Made by a program: the position numbers and the translations under genes. DNA of 64,000 nucleotides, taken from the NCBI GenBank assembly GCA_963693315.1, contig OY856186.1:367738714-367802713 (forward strand). The letters are read 5' to 3'. Source of the stretch: Diogma glabrata (Eukaryota; Arthropoda; Insecta; Diptera; Cylindrotomidae). This document shows positions 34,382 to 44,196 of this stretch, in pieces (positions within the stretch are counted from its first letter, which is position 1; every line of letters starts with the position of its first letter). The notes below the pieces were generated by a model. It saw only the letters and a list, made by a program, of their open reading frames with translations. It was not told where the DNA came from and did no database searches.

Positions 34382-34678
34382 CTGTGCGGCGGTGAAAGGA
34401 CCCGCACGAAGAAGTCATGGGAAAATGAAGCAATACAATGTAGGTGCTCCATTTGAAAGGATCGCAATGGATGTAGCGGGACCATTTCCAACAACTGATA
34501 ATCAGAATAAATATGTGCTTGTGATCATGGACTACTTCAGTAAGTGGCCGGAAGTGTGTGCGATTCCCAACCAGGAAGCAACCACAATCGCTGAAGCTGT
34601 GATAAATAATTGGATTAGCCGCTATGGAGTTCCTATGGAGATCCACACCGATCAGGGACGGAACTTCGAGTCAGCTGT
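34382..34678 (+). pseudogene. Integrase of element II, left part
   Basis: In a different frame from RT, starting at CDNCAAVKGPARRSHGK, the end of the zinc region. It continues with IAMDVAGPFP and VIMDYFSKWPEV (first catalytic Asp) and IHTDQGRNFES (second Asp). It stops at CTGT (34675-34678) where element III-a begins. The right part resumes at 45476. Confidence 0.9.
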
Positions 34679-36130
34679 TGTAATTAAAATTAACAGAAAA
34701 CCTAAAGGGTCCCTTTTGTTCGGCGCTACGTTTGTAATTAGGCCCTGATACGGAGCCACGTATGTAATTGATTCACTTCGTGAATCGGATTGGACTTTTA
34801 TCACTTTGTTTCTGTTCAATATACTGTTAAAACTATACAAATCACAAGCGCATCTGATATTCCATCGTTTTTATAGTAGGAAAAAAAATAAAAGTTAAAG
34901 CAAAGGAGATCACTCCCGCCATCCGGGATCTTAAATCTTAAATTCCACTCCCGTCCCTACACGGATCTTAAATTTTTGGAAATCTCTTATTATTCTTCAA
35001 TTAGCCTATCATTCTAAAAACTAAGTTGAACTACACAAAAAAACTAAATTTCAATACTAATATAAAATTAGAAAAAATACCTTATTTTAAACTGTTGATT
35101 CTGTTTCCACCAGTTGCAATACCACGCTCCAAAGTTGTTGAATTTTGATCTGGATAAGCAGAGATATTATTTCGGATACCAAGTGAACTTCTTTAAGCCA
35201 ATATTTGCTTAATTCCTGATTTGCAATATTAGAATATCCATTTGAAACTACGGCACCACTACTATTGTTGTTATTATTATTCAAAACATTGACATCTTTT
35301 TTGATAATCCAAATTTGTATTATATATTGGAAAAAACATCTGGTGTCGCATGATGAAACATTTTCATCAATGTTAACTTCTTATAAAGTGGACAATTACA
35401 AGTCACAACTGGCCATAATAAATCTTTTTATTGTATTCTTATTAATGTTTACAACCATAATAACAATAATAATTTCATTCAAATTATAAATTTGACTTAT
35501 ATTTTTAGTATTTGATGTTTTTATTATTACACATCACATTAATTAGCAATTAATTTAAAAGAGAGCCAACACATATATTAACACCTTAATGAATCTACTC
35601 AATTTTTTCTAAAATCAACTCTGAAAATATTTGTTTGAAGCACAAATATGGAATGAATAGTTAAAATATATCCAATTGGAAAAATGTGATTTTTCCTTTT
35701 TTACATCTTATGATGTCAAAACAAATCGGGTAATATTGAAAATTCAGCAAAGATTAATAACGACAACGACATCTGTTCGTTAGAATTGGAAATAAAATTG
35801 AGTACGTTCGTTTGCTTTTTATAGTATATTCAAAATTTAACTAGCAGTTAAGTTTTAGAAAATTTTAAAATTATTATTAATTCAAGATTTTATTAAGAGT
35901 TTAGCAATGGATCTAACCATTATGTAGTTTAGAATTCTAAGACACTAGAAATGAATGTATTCAATTGAATAGAATGAAAAATTGCTTTGAAAAGTGAAAG
36001 ATATGTTATTATAAGATATATTATTATTAATGTAAAAATGAACGGAAACTAATGAAATACATTTTTATTGAATTGAAAACAAAGAGGAATTTGGTTTTAT
36101 TATTGTTTTGCGATTATTGCGATCGTTACA
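34679..36130 (-). repeat. 3' LTR of element III-a (left copy)
   Basis: 1452 bp; in element orientation it starts TGTAACGATCGCAATAATCG and ends TTTTAATTACA. It is longer than its partner because the partner lost about 150 bp between two ATTATTAAT repeats and about 24 bp near 44448. Short frames inside it are not genes. Confidence 0.92.
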
Positions 36131-36454
36131 CCATGAATTCAAGGTAAAAATCAAGATTTCTACTCTTGAAATCACAAAAACGTCGCCATCCCCTCCATGA
36201 CAGAAAACCACCGAACTACTTCCACTTATTAAACTGTATCTGGGATCGAGATACCCACAGTCACTGGCGTCAAGACCGATGACCGGTTCCAATACTCATG
36301 AAGTCCTTAAACACTTCACTGAGTACTGAGACCGACCATCCATCCGAACGTCCGCACCATGGACACCCCGATACAACCAGTAAGTATGACCTGAAGATGT
36401 GAACCCCAGAGACGACAACCAGCCAGAGGAACAACCCTACCTAACGAAAAGACA
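36131..36454 (-). other. Segment between pol and 3' LTR of element III-a
   Basis: About 320 bp without a gene. In element orientation it contains GGAGGGGATGGCGACG (about 36183-36198), a purine-rich tract that may be the polypurine tract, although it is some 50 bp from the LTR edge at 36130. Confidence 0.45.
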
Positions 36455-39400
36455 TCATTCCCTGATGTCTTTCGCGTGATGGACTCCAAGATTCTTACCG
36501 CTCATATCTGTGCACTCGTAGAGTACATTTCCAATCTTAGTCTTAATCATTGCAGGTAAGAACTTTGGAGCCAATTTTGCCGAGAACTTTTTGGTACCGT
36601 CACTCAAATGGTGTTGCCGTACAAACACACGTTGTTGTGGTTGAAAAGTCCGTAGTTTAGATCGCAGGTTGTACTGATGTTGCGATTTTTTGAAGGCTGC
36701 TTTTAAATTTTGTTGAACCCGGTTCCTAAGCAGAGTCAAATGATCAGTGCGTTCTATTTCCTCACCAGCATCCTCACCAAGCTTGTGTAGTGATCTCAAC
36801 AAATGGTAAGTATTCCCATCCGATATTGGATGTTGACCAAATAATAAATAGTACGGTGAGTACTTGGTAGCAGAATGTACTGCAGCCCGCAGTGCATATG
36901 CGATTTCACCAATTTGTGAATCCCACTTGGTGTGTTGACCTTTAATGAACGCTCGAATTGCTGCTAAAACTGACCTATTGACCCGCTCTGACGCGTTACT
37001 TTGAGGACTATAAACACCGGTCCTAATGTGTTTAATGCCGAAATCTGACAAAAGATTTTGAAAGTTCCTACTAGTGAACTGTTTGCCATTGTCACTGTGC
37101 AGAAACTCTGGTACCCCATATGTAAGAAACACTTCATTCCTTAGAAAAGCATTTACCTTCGGTGAAGTTGCGTTTCTAAGTGGTTTCAGTAGTACAAACT
37201 TCGTAGCATGATCCAGAACTATCAATAACACCGTATTCCCAAGTGTAGAACGAGGATACGGTCCCAAAAAATCTATATAGACTCTCTGCCATGCACGTGC
37301 TGTTTCGAATTGATATTGCATCGGAGGACGCAATATCTGATTCGTGGCTTTTGTTTGTTTACATGTGTCGCAGGACACAACATAGTTGTGTACCTGTGAC
37401 GCCATGCCCGGCCAATAATAAAGACGTCGAAGTAATTCTAAAGTCTTTTTAACACCCCCATGAGCAGCAGTACTATCATCATGATGCTTCTGAATCATGT
37501 TTGAAGTCATCGGTTTTGGTACCCAGAGTTTCCACACAGGAACATCGTTGGGTATTGCATCAGGTCTTGGCTCAATACGTATGTATAGCTTATCATCCAC
37601 GACTTTAACAGATGGAAAGTCCTTGGGTGATGATTGAACTTTAGCTATCATATCCGTATATTCGTGGTGCCGATAACCCTCATTGTCGATTTTAATTTCA
37701 TTAATGTGATGTACTAATGCTTCCGTCAATTCTTCGTGTGTATCGTCATAAAGACGAGATAGAGCATCAGGGACTATATTTTGGGTACCTTTTTGGTGGA
37801 CAATGGTAAAATCCATATGTTGGAGTTTTAGGCTCCACCTAGCCAGACGACCACTCAAGTCTTTCTGTGACATAAGCCACTTCAGACTTGAGTGATCAGT
37901 CACAATTGTGAATCGGTGACCTTCAACATAGCCCCTGAATTTCTTCACACTCAGAATTGCCGCAAGATATTCAAGCTCAGAAACAGAATAGTTTCGTTGA
38001 GCTCTATTAAGTTTTTTCGACATGAAGGCTATCGGACACTCTTGTCCGTCTTCGTCGATCTGATACAGTACACTACCTATCCCTGTCAGACTCGCATCGC
38101 ATCTAATAAAGAACTCTTTATTATAATCAGGGTTTACTAATACCGGTGCTGTAGTCAGCAATCGTTTTAAATTTTCGAAAGCAGCTTGCGCTTCCAATGT
38201 CCATTTCAATTTTCCCGAACTCTTTTTTAATAAATCTGTAATTGGTGATACCACGCTTGCATAATTTGGTATGAAACGTTGGTACCAACCAGCCATTCCC
38301 AATAGTCTACGTATTTGTTTTACTGTAGATGGAGGTGGGTACTCTGCTACAGCTCTTACCTTGTCAGGGTCTGTTCGAAGACCATCTTCACCAACTAAAA
38401 ATCCCAAGTATTTCACCTCTCTCAGAACAAATTTACTTTTCTTGAGGTTTATTGTTAACCCAGCTGCTCTTAACAATGAAGAGACTTTGGACAGCAATTC
38501 CATATGTTCCTGGAACGTGGAAGAGACTACCAATAGATCATCTAAATAAACAAAGACGTTTTCGTGATATTGATGTGGTATCACTTTGTGCATTAGCCGA
38601 CACATTGTCTGGGGAGCATTGCACAATCCAAAGGGCATAACCCGGAATTGATACAATGGACGACCAGGCACTGTGAAGGCTGTCTTGTCTCTAGATGCTT
38701 CTGCCAGAGGAATCTGCCAGAAAGCATCTTTGAGATCAATACTGGAAATGTACTTTGTGCTATTTAGACGACCTAGTAAGCCATCAATCAAGGGAAGTGG
38801 GTAAGCGTCCTTTTTAGTTAGTGAATTGACACGACGGCTATCAATACATAATCTGTTTTTACCAGATTCTTTTTGTACCAAGACCACTGGCGAGCACCAA
38901 GAACTGTTACTCTCTTCGATCACGCCCATCTGAAGCATTCGGTCGAGTTCGGCATAAACCTTTAGTTGAACAGCCGGCGATGTGGGATAGTGCCTCTGTT
39001 TAACAGGTGCACTATCACCAACATCGATGACATGTTCAACCAAAGAAGTCTTTCCGAGCCCAGACACTTCAAATGACGGGAAAGAATCCTTGATCATATC
39101 CAGTTCATGTTGCTGGTCAGTGGTGAGGTTATGTGTATTAAAATTTTGTAGCTCTGTGCGAGTCAGTTCACTAACAAAAGAAGGAACAATACCGAATTTC
39201 TCCCAGAAATCTATGCCCAGGTAGAGCTCTTCTCGTAATCCAGGGACTATATGGAACCGCATTGGTTTAGTGGAGCCATTCACAGTTATTGGAATTTCGA
39301 TGTAACCCAAAATTTTATTTGCAGTACCATCTGCCGTACGAATACACGAAGTGTACTTACGGTAAGTTGTACCTGATGATTCCAATAAATCCAAGGAATT

Positions 39401-39775
39401 TCTTCCAAGTATTGTGATTGACGCTCCACTATCCAATAATCCTGAAATATTTTTGTCCAAAATCCTAATTGTCAATCGCGGCCGAGGATCCTTTGTTTCT
39501 GAAAGGATAGATGAAATACAAGCTTTACGAAATAATTTCCTCATCCTCCAATATCTAATGTTACGTTCAAGACGTCTAAAATATGTGTGATGTAATGATG
39601 GGAAATTAAATGTACTAGGTGATTTTATTCTGGTTTCCTGAGTGGTGATCGATCGTCCTGCGTTGCTACATCTCTCGTCGTTTTCTTCGGGCTCATTGGA
39701 TGTTGAACCGAGGGTACCATCCCCGAAGCATGTACTCTCGGACGGTAGTTTACCGACGGGTGACAATATGAACAA
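36455..39775 (-). CDS. pol: Pol polyprotein of element III-a
   Basis: A 1106-codon open frame overlapping the gag end by about 150 bases in the -1 frame. Domains: protease with LLDSGASITILG (DSGA at 115-118) and LYLGIDF; RT with CSPVVLVQKESGKNRLCID, SIDLKDAFWQIPL, MPFGLCNAPQTM and FVYLDDLLVVS (YLDD at 410-413); RNase H with IRCDASLTGIGSVL and TDHSSLKWLM; integrase with a zinc region (HHDDSTAAHGG ... CDTCKQTK), YIDFLGPYP, LHSDNGKQFTS and NASERVNRSV giving D, D, E. No internal stop and all catalytic residues are present, so the enzyme set looks complete. How gag-pol is joined is unclear: I see no canonical slip heptamer in the overlap. Confidence 0.94.
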   Translation of the reverse strand: MFILSPVGKLPSESTCFGDGTLGSTSNEPEENDERCSNAGRSITTQETRIKSPSTFNFPSLHHTYFRRLERNIRYWRMRKLFRKACISSILSETKDPRPRLTIRILDKNISGLLDSGASITILGRNSLDLLESSGTTYRKYTSCIRTADGTANKILGYIEIPITVNGSTKPMRFHIVPGLREELYLGIDFWEKFGIVPSFVSELTRTELQNFNTHNLTTDQQHELDMIKDSFPSFEVSGLGKTSLVEHVIDVGDSAPVKQRHYPTSPAVQLKVYAELDRMLQMGVIEESNSSWCSPVVLVQKESGKNRLCIDSRRVNSLTKKDAYPLPLIDGLLGRLNSTKYISSIDLKDAFWQIPLAEASRDKTAFTVPGRPLYQFRVMPFGLCNAPQTMCRLMHKVIPHQYHENVFVYLDDLLVVSSTFQEHMELLSKVSSLLRAAGLTINLKKSKFVLREVKYLGFLVGEDGLRTDPDKVRAVAEYPPPSTVKQIRRLLGMAGWYQRFIPNYASVVSPITDLLKKSSGKLKWTLEAQAAFENLKRLLTTAPVLVNPDYNKEFFIRCDASLTGIGSVLYQIDEDGQECPIAFMSKKLNRAQRNYSVSELEYLAAILSVKKFRGYVEGHRFTIVTDHSSLKWLMSQKDLSGRLARWSLKLQHMDFTIVHQKGTQNIVPDALSRLYDDTHEELTEALVHHINEIKIDNEGYRHHEYTDMIAKVQSSPKDFPSVKVVDDKLYIRIEPRPDAIPNDVPVWKLWVPKPMTSNMIQKHHDDSTAAHGGVKKTLELLRRLYYWPGMASQVHNYVVSCDTCKQTKATNQILRPPMQYQFETARAWQRVYIDFLGPYPRSTLGNTVLLIVLDHATKFVLLKPLRNATSPKVNAFLRNEVFLTYGVPEFLHSDNGKQFTSRNFQNLLSDFGIKHIRTGVYSPQSNASERVNRSVLAAIRAFIKGQHTKWDSQIGEIAYALRAAVHSATKYSPYYLLFGQHPISDGNTYHLLRSLHKLGEDAGEEIERTDHLTLLRNRVQQNLKAAFKKSQHQYNLRSKLRTFQPQQRVFVRQHHLSDGTKKFSAKLAPKFLPAMIKTKIGNVLYECTDMSGKNLGVHHAKDIRE

Positions 39776-41385
39776 TTTGCATATATAACGTCCGGCTTGT
39801 TACATTTCCAGCAGTGCAATTTTATCCGATTCTTAGAGCAATCAGGAGCTCGATGACCGTTTACTCCACATCTGAAACATACTATTGGTTGTCTGGATAT
39901 TGATGGACCAGGTTGACTGTTGTCAAATGTTATGCTAGGTCGCTGCAATATCCGTCTCTGTGTTGAATCCACCGCATCAATATATCCATGTTGTTCTGCT
40001 TCAGCATCCACCTCATAATCATCCATTTGTTGTACCTCGCTAATTCTTAAATTTGATGTTCTGGTTGGAACTGGTGTGGACCACAAACGTTCAAACTTCT
40101 GACATAGAGTCCGAAGTTCATCAATAGAATGTATTGTTGCTGCAAGTGTAGCATTTTTGAGCTCCACACTAAGTCCCTCCCGAGCAATCTCTAGCATTTC
40201 TCGGTCAGCAAATGGACGTGCTAAGCGACGGTTTAACGAACCAATCTCCACCAGATATTCGTATACGCTCTCCTTTGACTTTTGTTTGCGGTTCAGAAGA
40301 ACGCGCAAGATCGCCTTATCATCAGTGAGCGTACCGAAGGTTTGTAGGAGTCCCTCCCTTAGCACTGGATAGGTCACCACCTCATGTTCATGAGTTAAGT
40401 TCAAATAGTATCTGTCGGCAGCCCCCTTGAGATACCGTGGAACGATAGACCTAAGGTCGTCCCAATTCACGCGGTCCCTCCTGGCAGCCGCCTCAACTCT
40501 GTGAACGAACTCATGAACATCAGGAGAGTGACCATCTCCTGTGAAGGTTGGAACCCAATTTGAGTCATAACGACTCAAATTGTTCCCACGAACCTCTCGG
40601 TACTCCACTGGTGCTAACGCTGGAGCCGCGTCACGCCATACCTGAGGAGGTTGGTTGTATGGTGGTGGTGCTGTTAGTGGAGCTTGTGGATAATTTAATG
40701 ATTGTTGTTGTACTAATGCTGGATTGTTGTGTATGTGTTCAGCTTGGAAAGATGGACCCAATAGTGGTATTGCAAGGTCCTCTGCTCTCAAACCTGATTG
40801 CTGAAAATAAGCCGGTGGTAATTGATCCGACCGTCTCTGTTGTTGATGGTCTGTACGATTCAGACTATTTATTGTCTCAGTTATTGGCTGTACTGGGATC
40901 GGTGTGGATCTCTCACCTGGTCGAAAAGCAGGTGAAGCAGATGGAGCAGATGATACTCCTGGTTTATTCTGTATAATTGGACGTGTTGACAGTGATCCTA
41001 TTATATCCCAAGCGCGTGACAATTGCGAGATAGCGTAGGTACGGGCTTCTTGCAAGTCATTGCGAGGACCCAACCTATTCATCCTACCTGTATAATGCAA
41101 CACTCGATTCGCCAAACCATCTAAGAAGATCTGATTAACCGGTGGTTGAAGTCGACGTACCTGATCTAAAACAACTTGTGCTGCCTGCACCACCGTTTGA
41201 GACTCAGCTACCAAGTCTCTCGCATGAGATACCATTACTGGAACTGCACCATGATTTACGTGGTTTCGCAGTTCCTCTGCCCAATTGACCCCTCTAAAAT
41301 CCACACCCCAAACCAGACATTCGATCTGCAGTTCACTGGATTCCAAACCATAGAACGGATGGTCCACGCCAATGTGACTTGACAT
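39625..41385 (-). CDS. gag: Gag of element III-a
   Basis: A 586-codon structural protein. The N-terminus has GVDHPFYGLESSELQIECLV, shared with the III-b copy. A Pro/Gln-rich region spans about residues 165-265. The Gag core lies at about 280-430 (WVPTFTGDGHSPDVHEFVHR, LKGAADRYYLNL). Two cysteine motifs follow: CFRCGVNGHRAPDC (CCHC) and CWKCNKPDVIYANCSYC. The start ATG at 41385 is supported because III-b has the matching ATG at 51749. The 3' end overlaps pol. A basic tail follows the knuckles, as expected of an RNA-binding nucleocapsid. Confidence 0.92.
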   Translation of the reverse strand: MSSHIGVDHPFYGLESSELQIECLVWGVDFRGVNWAEELRNHVNHGAVPVMVSHARDLVAESQTVVQAAQVVLDQVRRLQPPVNQIFLDGLANRVLHYTGRMNRLGPRNDLQEARTYAISQLSRAWDIIGSLSTRPIIQNKPGVSSAPSASPAFRPGERSTPIPVQPITETINSLNRTDHQQQRRSDQLPPAYFQQSGLRAEDLAIPLLGPSFQAEHIHNNPALVQQQSLNYPQAPLTAPPPYNQPPQVWRDAAPALAPVEYREVRGNNLSRYDSNWVPTFTGDGHSPDVHEFVHRVEAAARRDRVNWDDLRSIVPRYLKGAADRYYLNLTHEHEVVTYPVLREGLLQTFGTLTDDKAILRVLLNRKQKSKESVYEYLVEIGSLNRRLARPFADREMLEIAREGLSVELKNATLAATIHSIDELRTLCQKFERLWSTPVPTRTSNLRISEVQQMDDYEVDAEAEQHGYIDAVDSTQRRILQRPSITFDNSQPGPSISRQPIVCFRCGVNGHRAPDCSKNRIKLHCWKCNKPDVIYANCSYCHPSVNYRPRVHASGMVPSVQHPMSPKKTTRDVATQDDRSPLRKPE

Positions 41386-42516
41386 TTTGATGGTAAAATT
41401 TATAAAATCCCGAATTCACAAAAAAAACGTCAACACCAATAATAAAACCAATTCCAACTAGAAAAAAGGTGGAGTTAATTCGCCCGGAAAAATTCGTCCG
41501 ATGGAAGTTGTAAAACGCAAAGAAATGAAAAAAAAACAACGAACGCCCCAATTCAAAAAAAACACAAAAACCTTTTTGTAAAAACACCCTTTGTAAAGGA
41601 ACAAAAAGGAAAGACCACCGTCGTACCCAATCTTTGCTGAATCTTTTACAAAAGTTCCTAAAACATTATATATGTAAAAGTATAATTTATTTATTTAATT
41701 TCAGATATACTGAAATAATTATATATACCTAAAATTAGTTATTGACGATAGCACCCCTAAAATACATTTATTTATTTTTAAAAAAATTGAAAAAATGAAA
41801 ATTATTCAGAAAGGATGTTTATTTATTGGATGCACCGTCCTAGCTCAAAATATTGATTTATTTTTAGACAAAAAATAAAAAATATTTATTTATATCTTGA
41901 TGTCTTGCTTATTAAGAAAATTTATTTATTTAGTTACCTAAGACTATTTAGATTCTAAAAAAAATTATTTATTTACCTAAAATTATTTAATTACGAAAAT
42001 TTACTTTATTTAATAAAAAATTTTATTTATTTAATTTTTGAAAAATTTGTTTGATTTATTTTATTTTTTTATTTAATATCATAAGAGATCATAAGAGATT
42101 CCCAAGATCAAGATTCGTCTGGAGACAATTTAAAAAGTAAGTATGGCTACAATATCCATATTGTTTAAATTTAAAATATCGCGTTCGCGAGCCCACTCCA
42201 ACCATGCATGTGAGAACTGACTAGAAAAGCCCCTAACGACCAGATTCTACAGAACAGTTTCTCCCCAACCTAATAAAACAATCACAACTGTCACGATTAG
42301 ACACTAGGTCCATTTCTACTGACCCAGTTGTGCTTGTTTAACCTACAAATAAATTACAACTAAACCTAATGCGAAAGTTGAAGAACGCTCCCGAGCACCA
42401 GACTTCAAACCCTAAACTCCATGAAAAATTGTTTTATTGTAAAAGCTAAGTGGAAAAATGGAAAAGTTTTTGAATTTGTATGAGGTTAAGCCTCTGATCC
42501 TGAAAGCAAAAGTATA

Positions 42517-42652
42517 ATTGGTTCTTCTCTTCATTACACCGAAGAAGCCTCTGAGCAAGGAACGGTACTACTGGTTTGCACCTAAGTACAAACACAGCAA
42601 CACCACTCCTCGTCCCTGAGAACTTCCTCGCCGAATGAAGAGAAGAAACCAA
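42517..42652. ncRNA. Conserved stem-loop in the element III leader
   Basis: TTGGTTCTTCTCTTCATT (about 42519-42536) pairs with AATGAAGAGAAGAAACCAA (about 42635-42653) with one bulge, closing a loop of about 100 nt. III-b carries the same arms at about 50559-50579 and 50677-50696 with a similar loop. Shared by two copies; a packaging, dimerisation or translation signal is possible but unproven. Confidence 0.6.
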
Positions 42653-43298
42653 TGTTCTTCGATCGCATAACCCCGATGGCCATAGGCGATCTAAGAACGT
42701 CATCATCGTTAAGGGGAGAAGCCCCATGGATGGCTTGTTAGGCCTACCACTGAAGAAAGATATTAATTATAACCTTATGCAATACCATATATATATATAA
42801 AAACACCAATAATTGGTTTTCCAAAAGAAATTCAAAAAAAAAATTAATCACCAATAAAAAATTGAAAATACAAAAAATATATCCTGCACACACCCATATC
42901 ATGTTCAATGAGCGAGTTCAACGAACCATTGTACTTGTATTTGTATACAATAACCTATTTACACCTATGTACAACCCTGTACATTGACAGTACCAAAAAA
43001 TATTTACAAAATATGTACAATGTCATTCCAAAATATGTACACGATTATATACAAAAATATGTACAATGAAAATATGTACAATATTATTCCATAAAAAAAA
43101 TATGTACAATGAAAATATGTACAATATTATTCCAAAAAAGATATATGAACTATATACAAAAAAATTATTTACAAAAATATTTACAAATATGTACAATATG
43201 TACAAAAACAAATTCAAATGACAGCACAAAAAAACAATCTCCAAAAAAAATTGCTGTCCCAAAACGGTTTTTTTTCAAACAAGCAAAAATAATTAATT

Positions 43299-43922
43299 TT
43301 AATTAATTATACAATGAGGAACAGGGGCCTCCTGTGGACCAGACCACTCCTCTACCTGTCGCATGGTCGGTGAGGTGGGAACCACCTCAACCAGCTCCTC
43401 TATTTGAGTACTCTTGGTCGAGGAAGCTCCCAGCTCCACGACCAAGCGACTCTCCTTCTCCTTCTTCCTCCTCTCCTTTCTCTTCAGGTGTAAGCTCCTG
43501 TTTTTCTTGACCCGTCTCCTCTCACGCCAGCCCACATTCACTTCCTCAGTCACTTCAACCATCTCATCCGCTTCCTCATTCACCCCATTCAACTCCTCAT
43601 TCACTATTTCACGAATCAGATCATCCAATAACTTATCATACCGTTCTCCATAAATATCATCCATAATTTCCAAATATATCCCATTTTTCACCTCATTCAA
43701 AACCACATTTATTATTTCATCCACCACATTCCTCGCCTCAAACATTCTCTCCTTTCTCTCCACATGCTCTCTCTCTTCCACCTCATTCATCCATGGCTCA
43801 AACCCCCCTGGCCGACACCTCCTTCTCAACCCCTGACCTCTCATGTACATATTATAAAATTCAATTAAAAATTTTAATAATAAAATATTTCCCCTGTATA
43901 TATATAATCTATATATACACAA
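43299..43922 (-). CDS. Leader ORF of element III-a, unknown function
   Basis: A 207-codon frame between the 5' LTR and gag, which I do not recognise. It is highly charged: Glu-rich with many Val/Ile (residues about 45-125, for example DEIINVVLNEVKNG and DDLIREIVNEELNG), then a strongly basic block (RRRVKKNRSLHLKRKERRKK, about 135-155), then an acidic C-terminus ending EAPVPHCIIN. The C-terminal 53 or so codons recur in III-b (49890-50048) in frame with few changes, and both end at the same stop, which suggests coding constraint or recent common origin. The first ATG may not be the real start; MRGQGLRRRC at about residue 28 is an alternative. No membrane segment or known motif is seen. It could be a captured host sequence or an accessory protein. 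Confidence 0.55.
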   Translation of the reverse strand: MCIYRLYIYRGNILLLKFLIEFYNMYMRGQGLRRRCRPGGFEPWMNEVEEREHVERKERMFEARNVVDEIINVVLNEVKNGIYLEIMDDIYGERYDKLLDDLIREIVNEELNGVNEEADEMVEVTEEVNVGWRERRRVKKNRSLHLKRKERRKKEKESRLVVELGASSTKSTQIEELVEVVPTSPTMRQVEEWSGPQEAPVPHCIIN

Positions 43923-44159
43923 AAAAGGTATACATATAAAAAAACCACGCTGGTTCTCCCAACAAAAAATATTATCAACAAAAAAAAAATATTCTTTTCA
44001 ACCAAAACAAAACTAAACTGGTTTTTCCAGAAAATTTTGACCACACAAACCAAAACTGGTTTTCAGAAATCGCGCTAAGAATATATAATTAAAATTGCGC
44101 CAAAAATATGACTCATAACTAACCGTTATATCAAAAAAATTAACCGTAATCTCGGTTAT

Positions 44160-44196
44160 CATTAACAAAAGCCAGGTTTTTGTTTCGGCCCACGTT
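44160..44196 (-). promoter_or_regulatory. Primer-binding region of element III-a
   Basis: In element orientation the LTR ends AATTACA and continues AACGTGGGCCGAAACAAAA. TGGGCC starting four bases after the LTR could pair with a tRNA CCA end. Related sequences occur twice inside the LTR (plus-strand 44241-44258 and 44271-44288), so the true junction and tRNA remain uncertain. III-b has TGGCAGCCGAAACAAAGACC at the matching place. Confidence 0.5.

Larger units (their letters stand above)
41386..44196 (-). other. Long leader of element III-a
   Basis: 2.8 kb between the 5' LTR and gag. In element order it holds the primer-site region, the 207-codon leader ORF (43299-43922), a block rich in ATGTACAAA-type repeats (about 42950-43210), a conserved stem-loop (about 42517-42652) and an A/T-rich TTTATTT block (41640-42070). 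The same order is seen in III-b. A frame of 93 codons over the stem-loop (42446-42727) carries an internal stop in III-b and is probably not a gene. Confidence 0.8.

Noticed and set aside
35087..35489. Short frames of 65 and 74 codons present at both 35.1 kb and 44.6 kb
   Set aside because: They lie in the two LTRs of element III-a, so duplication reflects the LTR, not gene conservation.
42446..42727. A 93-codon second leader gene of element III
   Set aside because: The frame covers the conserved stem-loop and has a stop in III-b, so conservation is better explained by the RNA structure.
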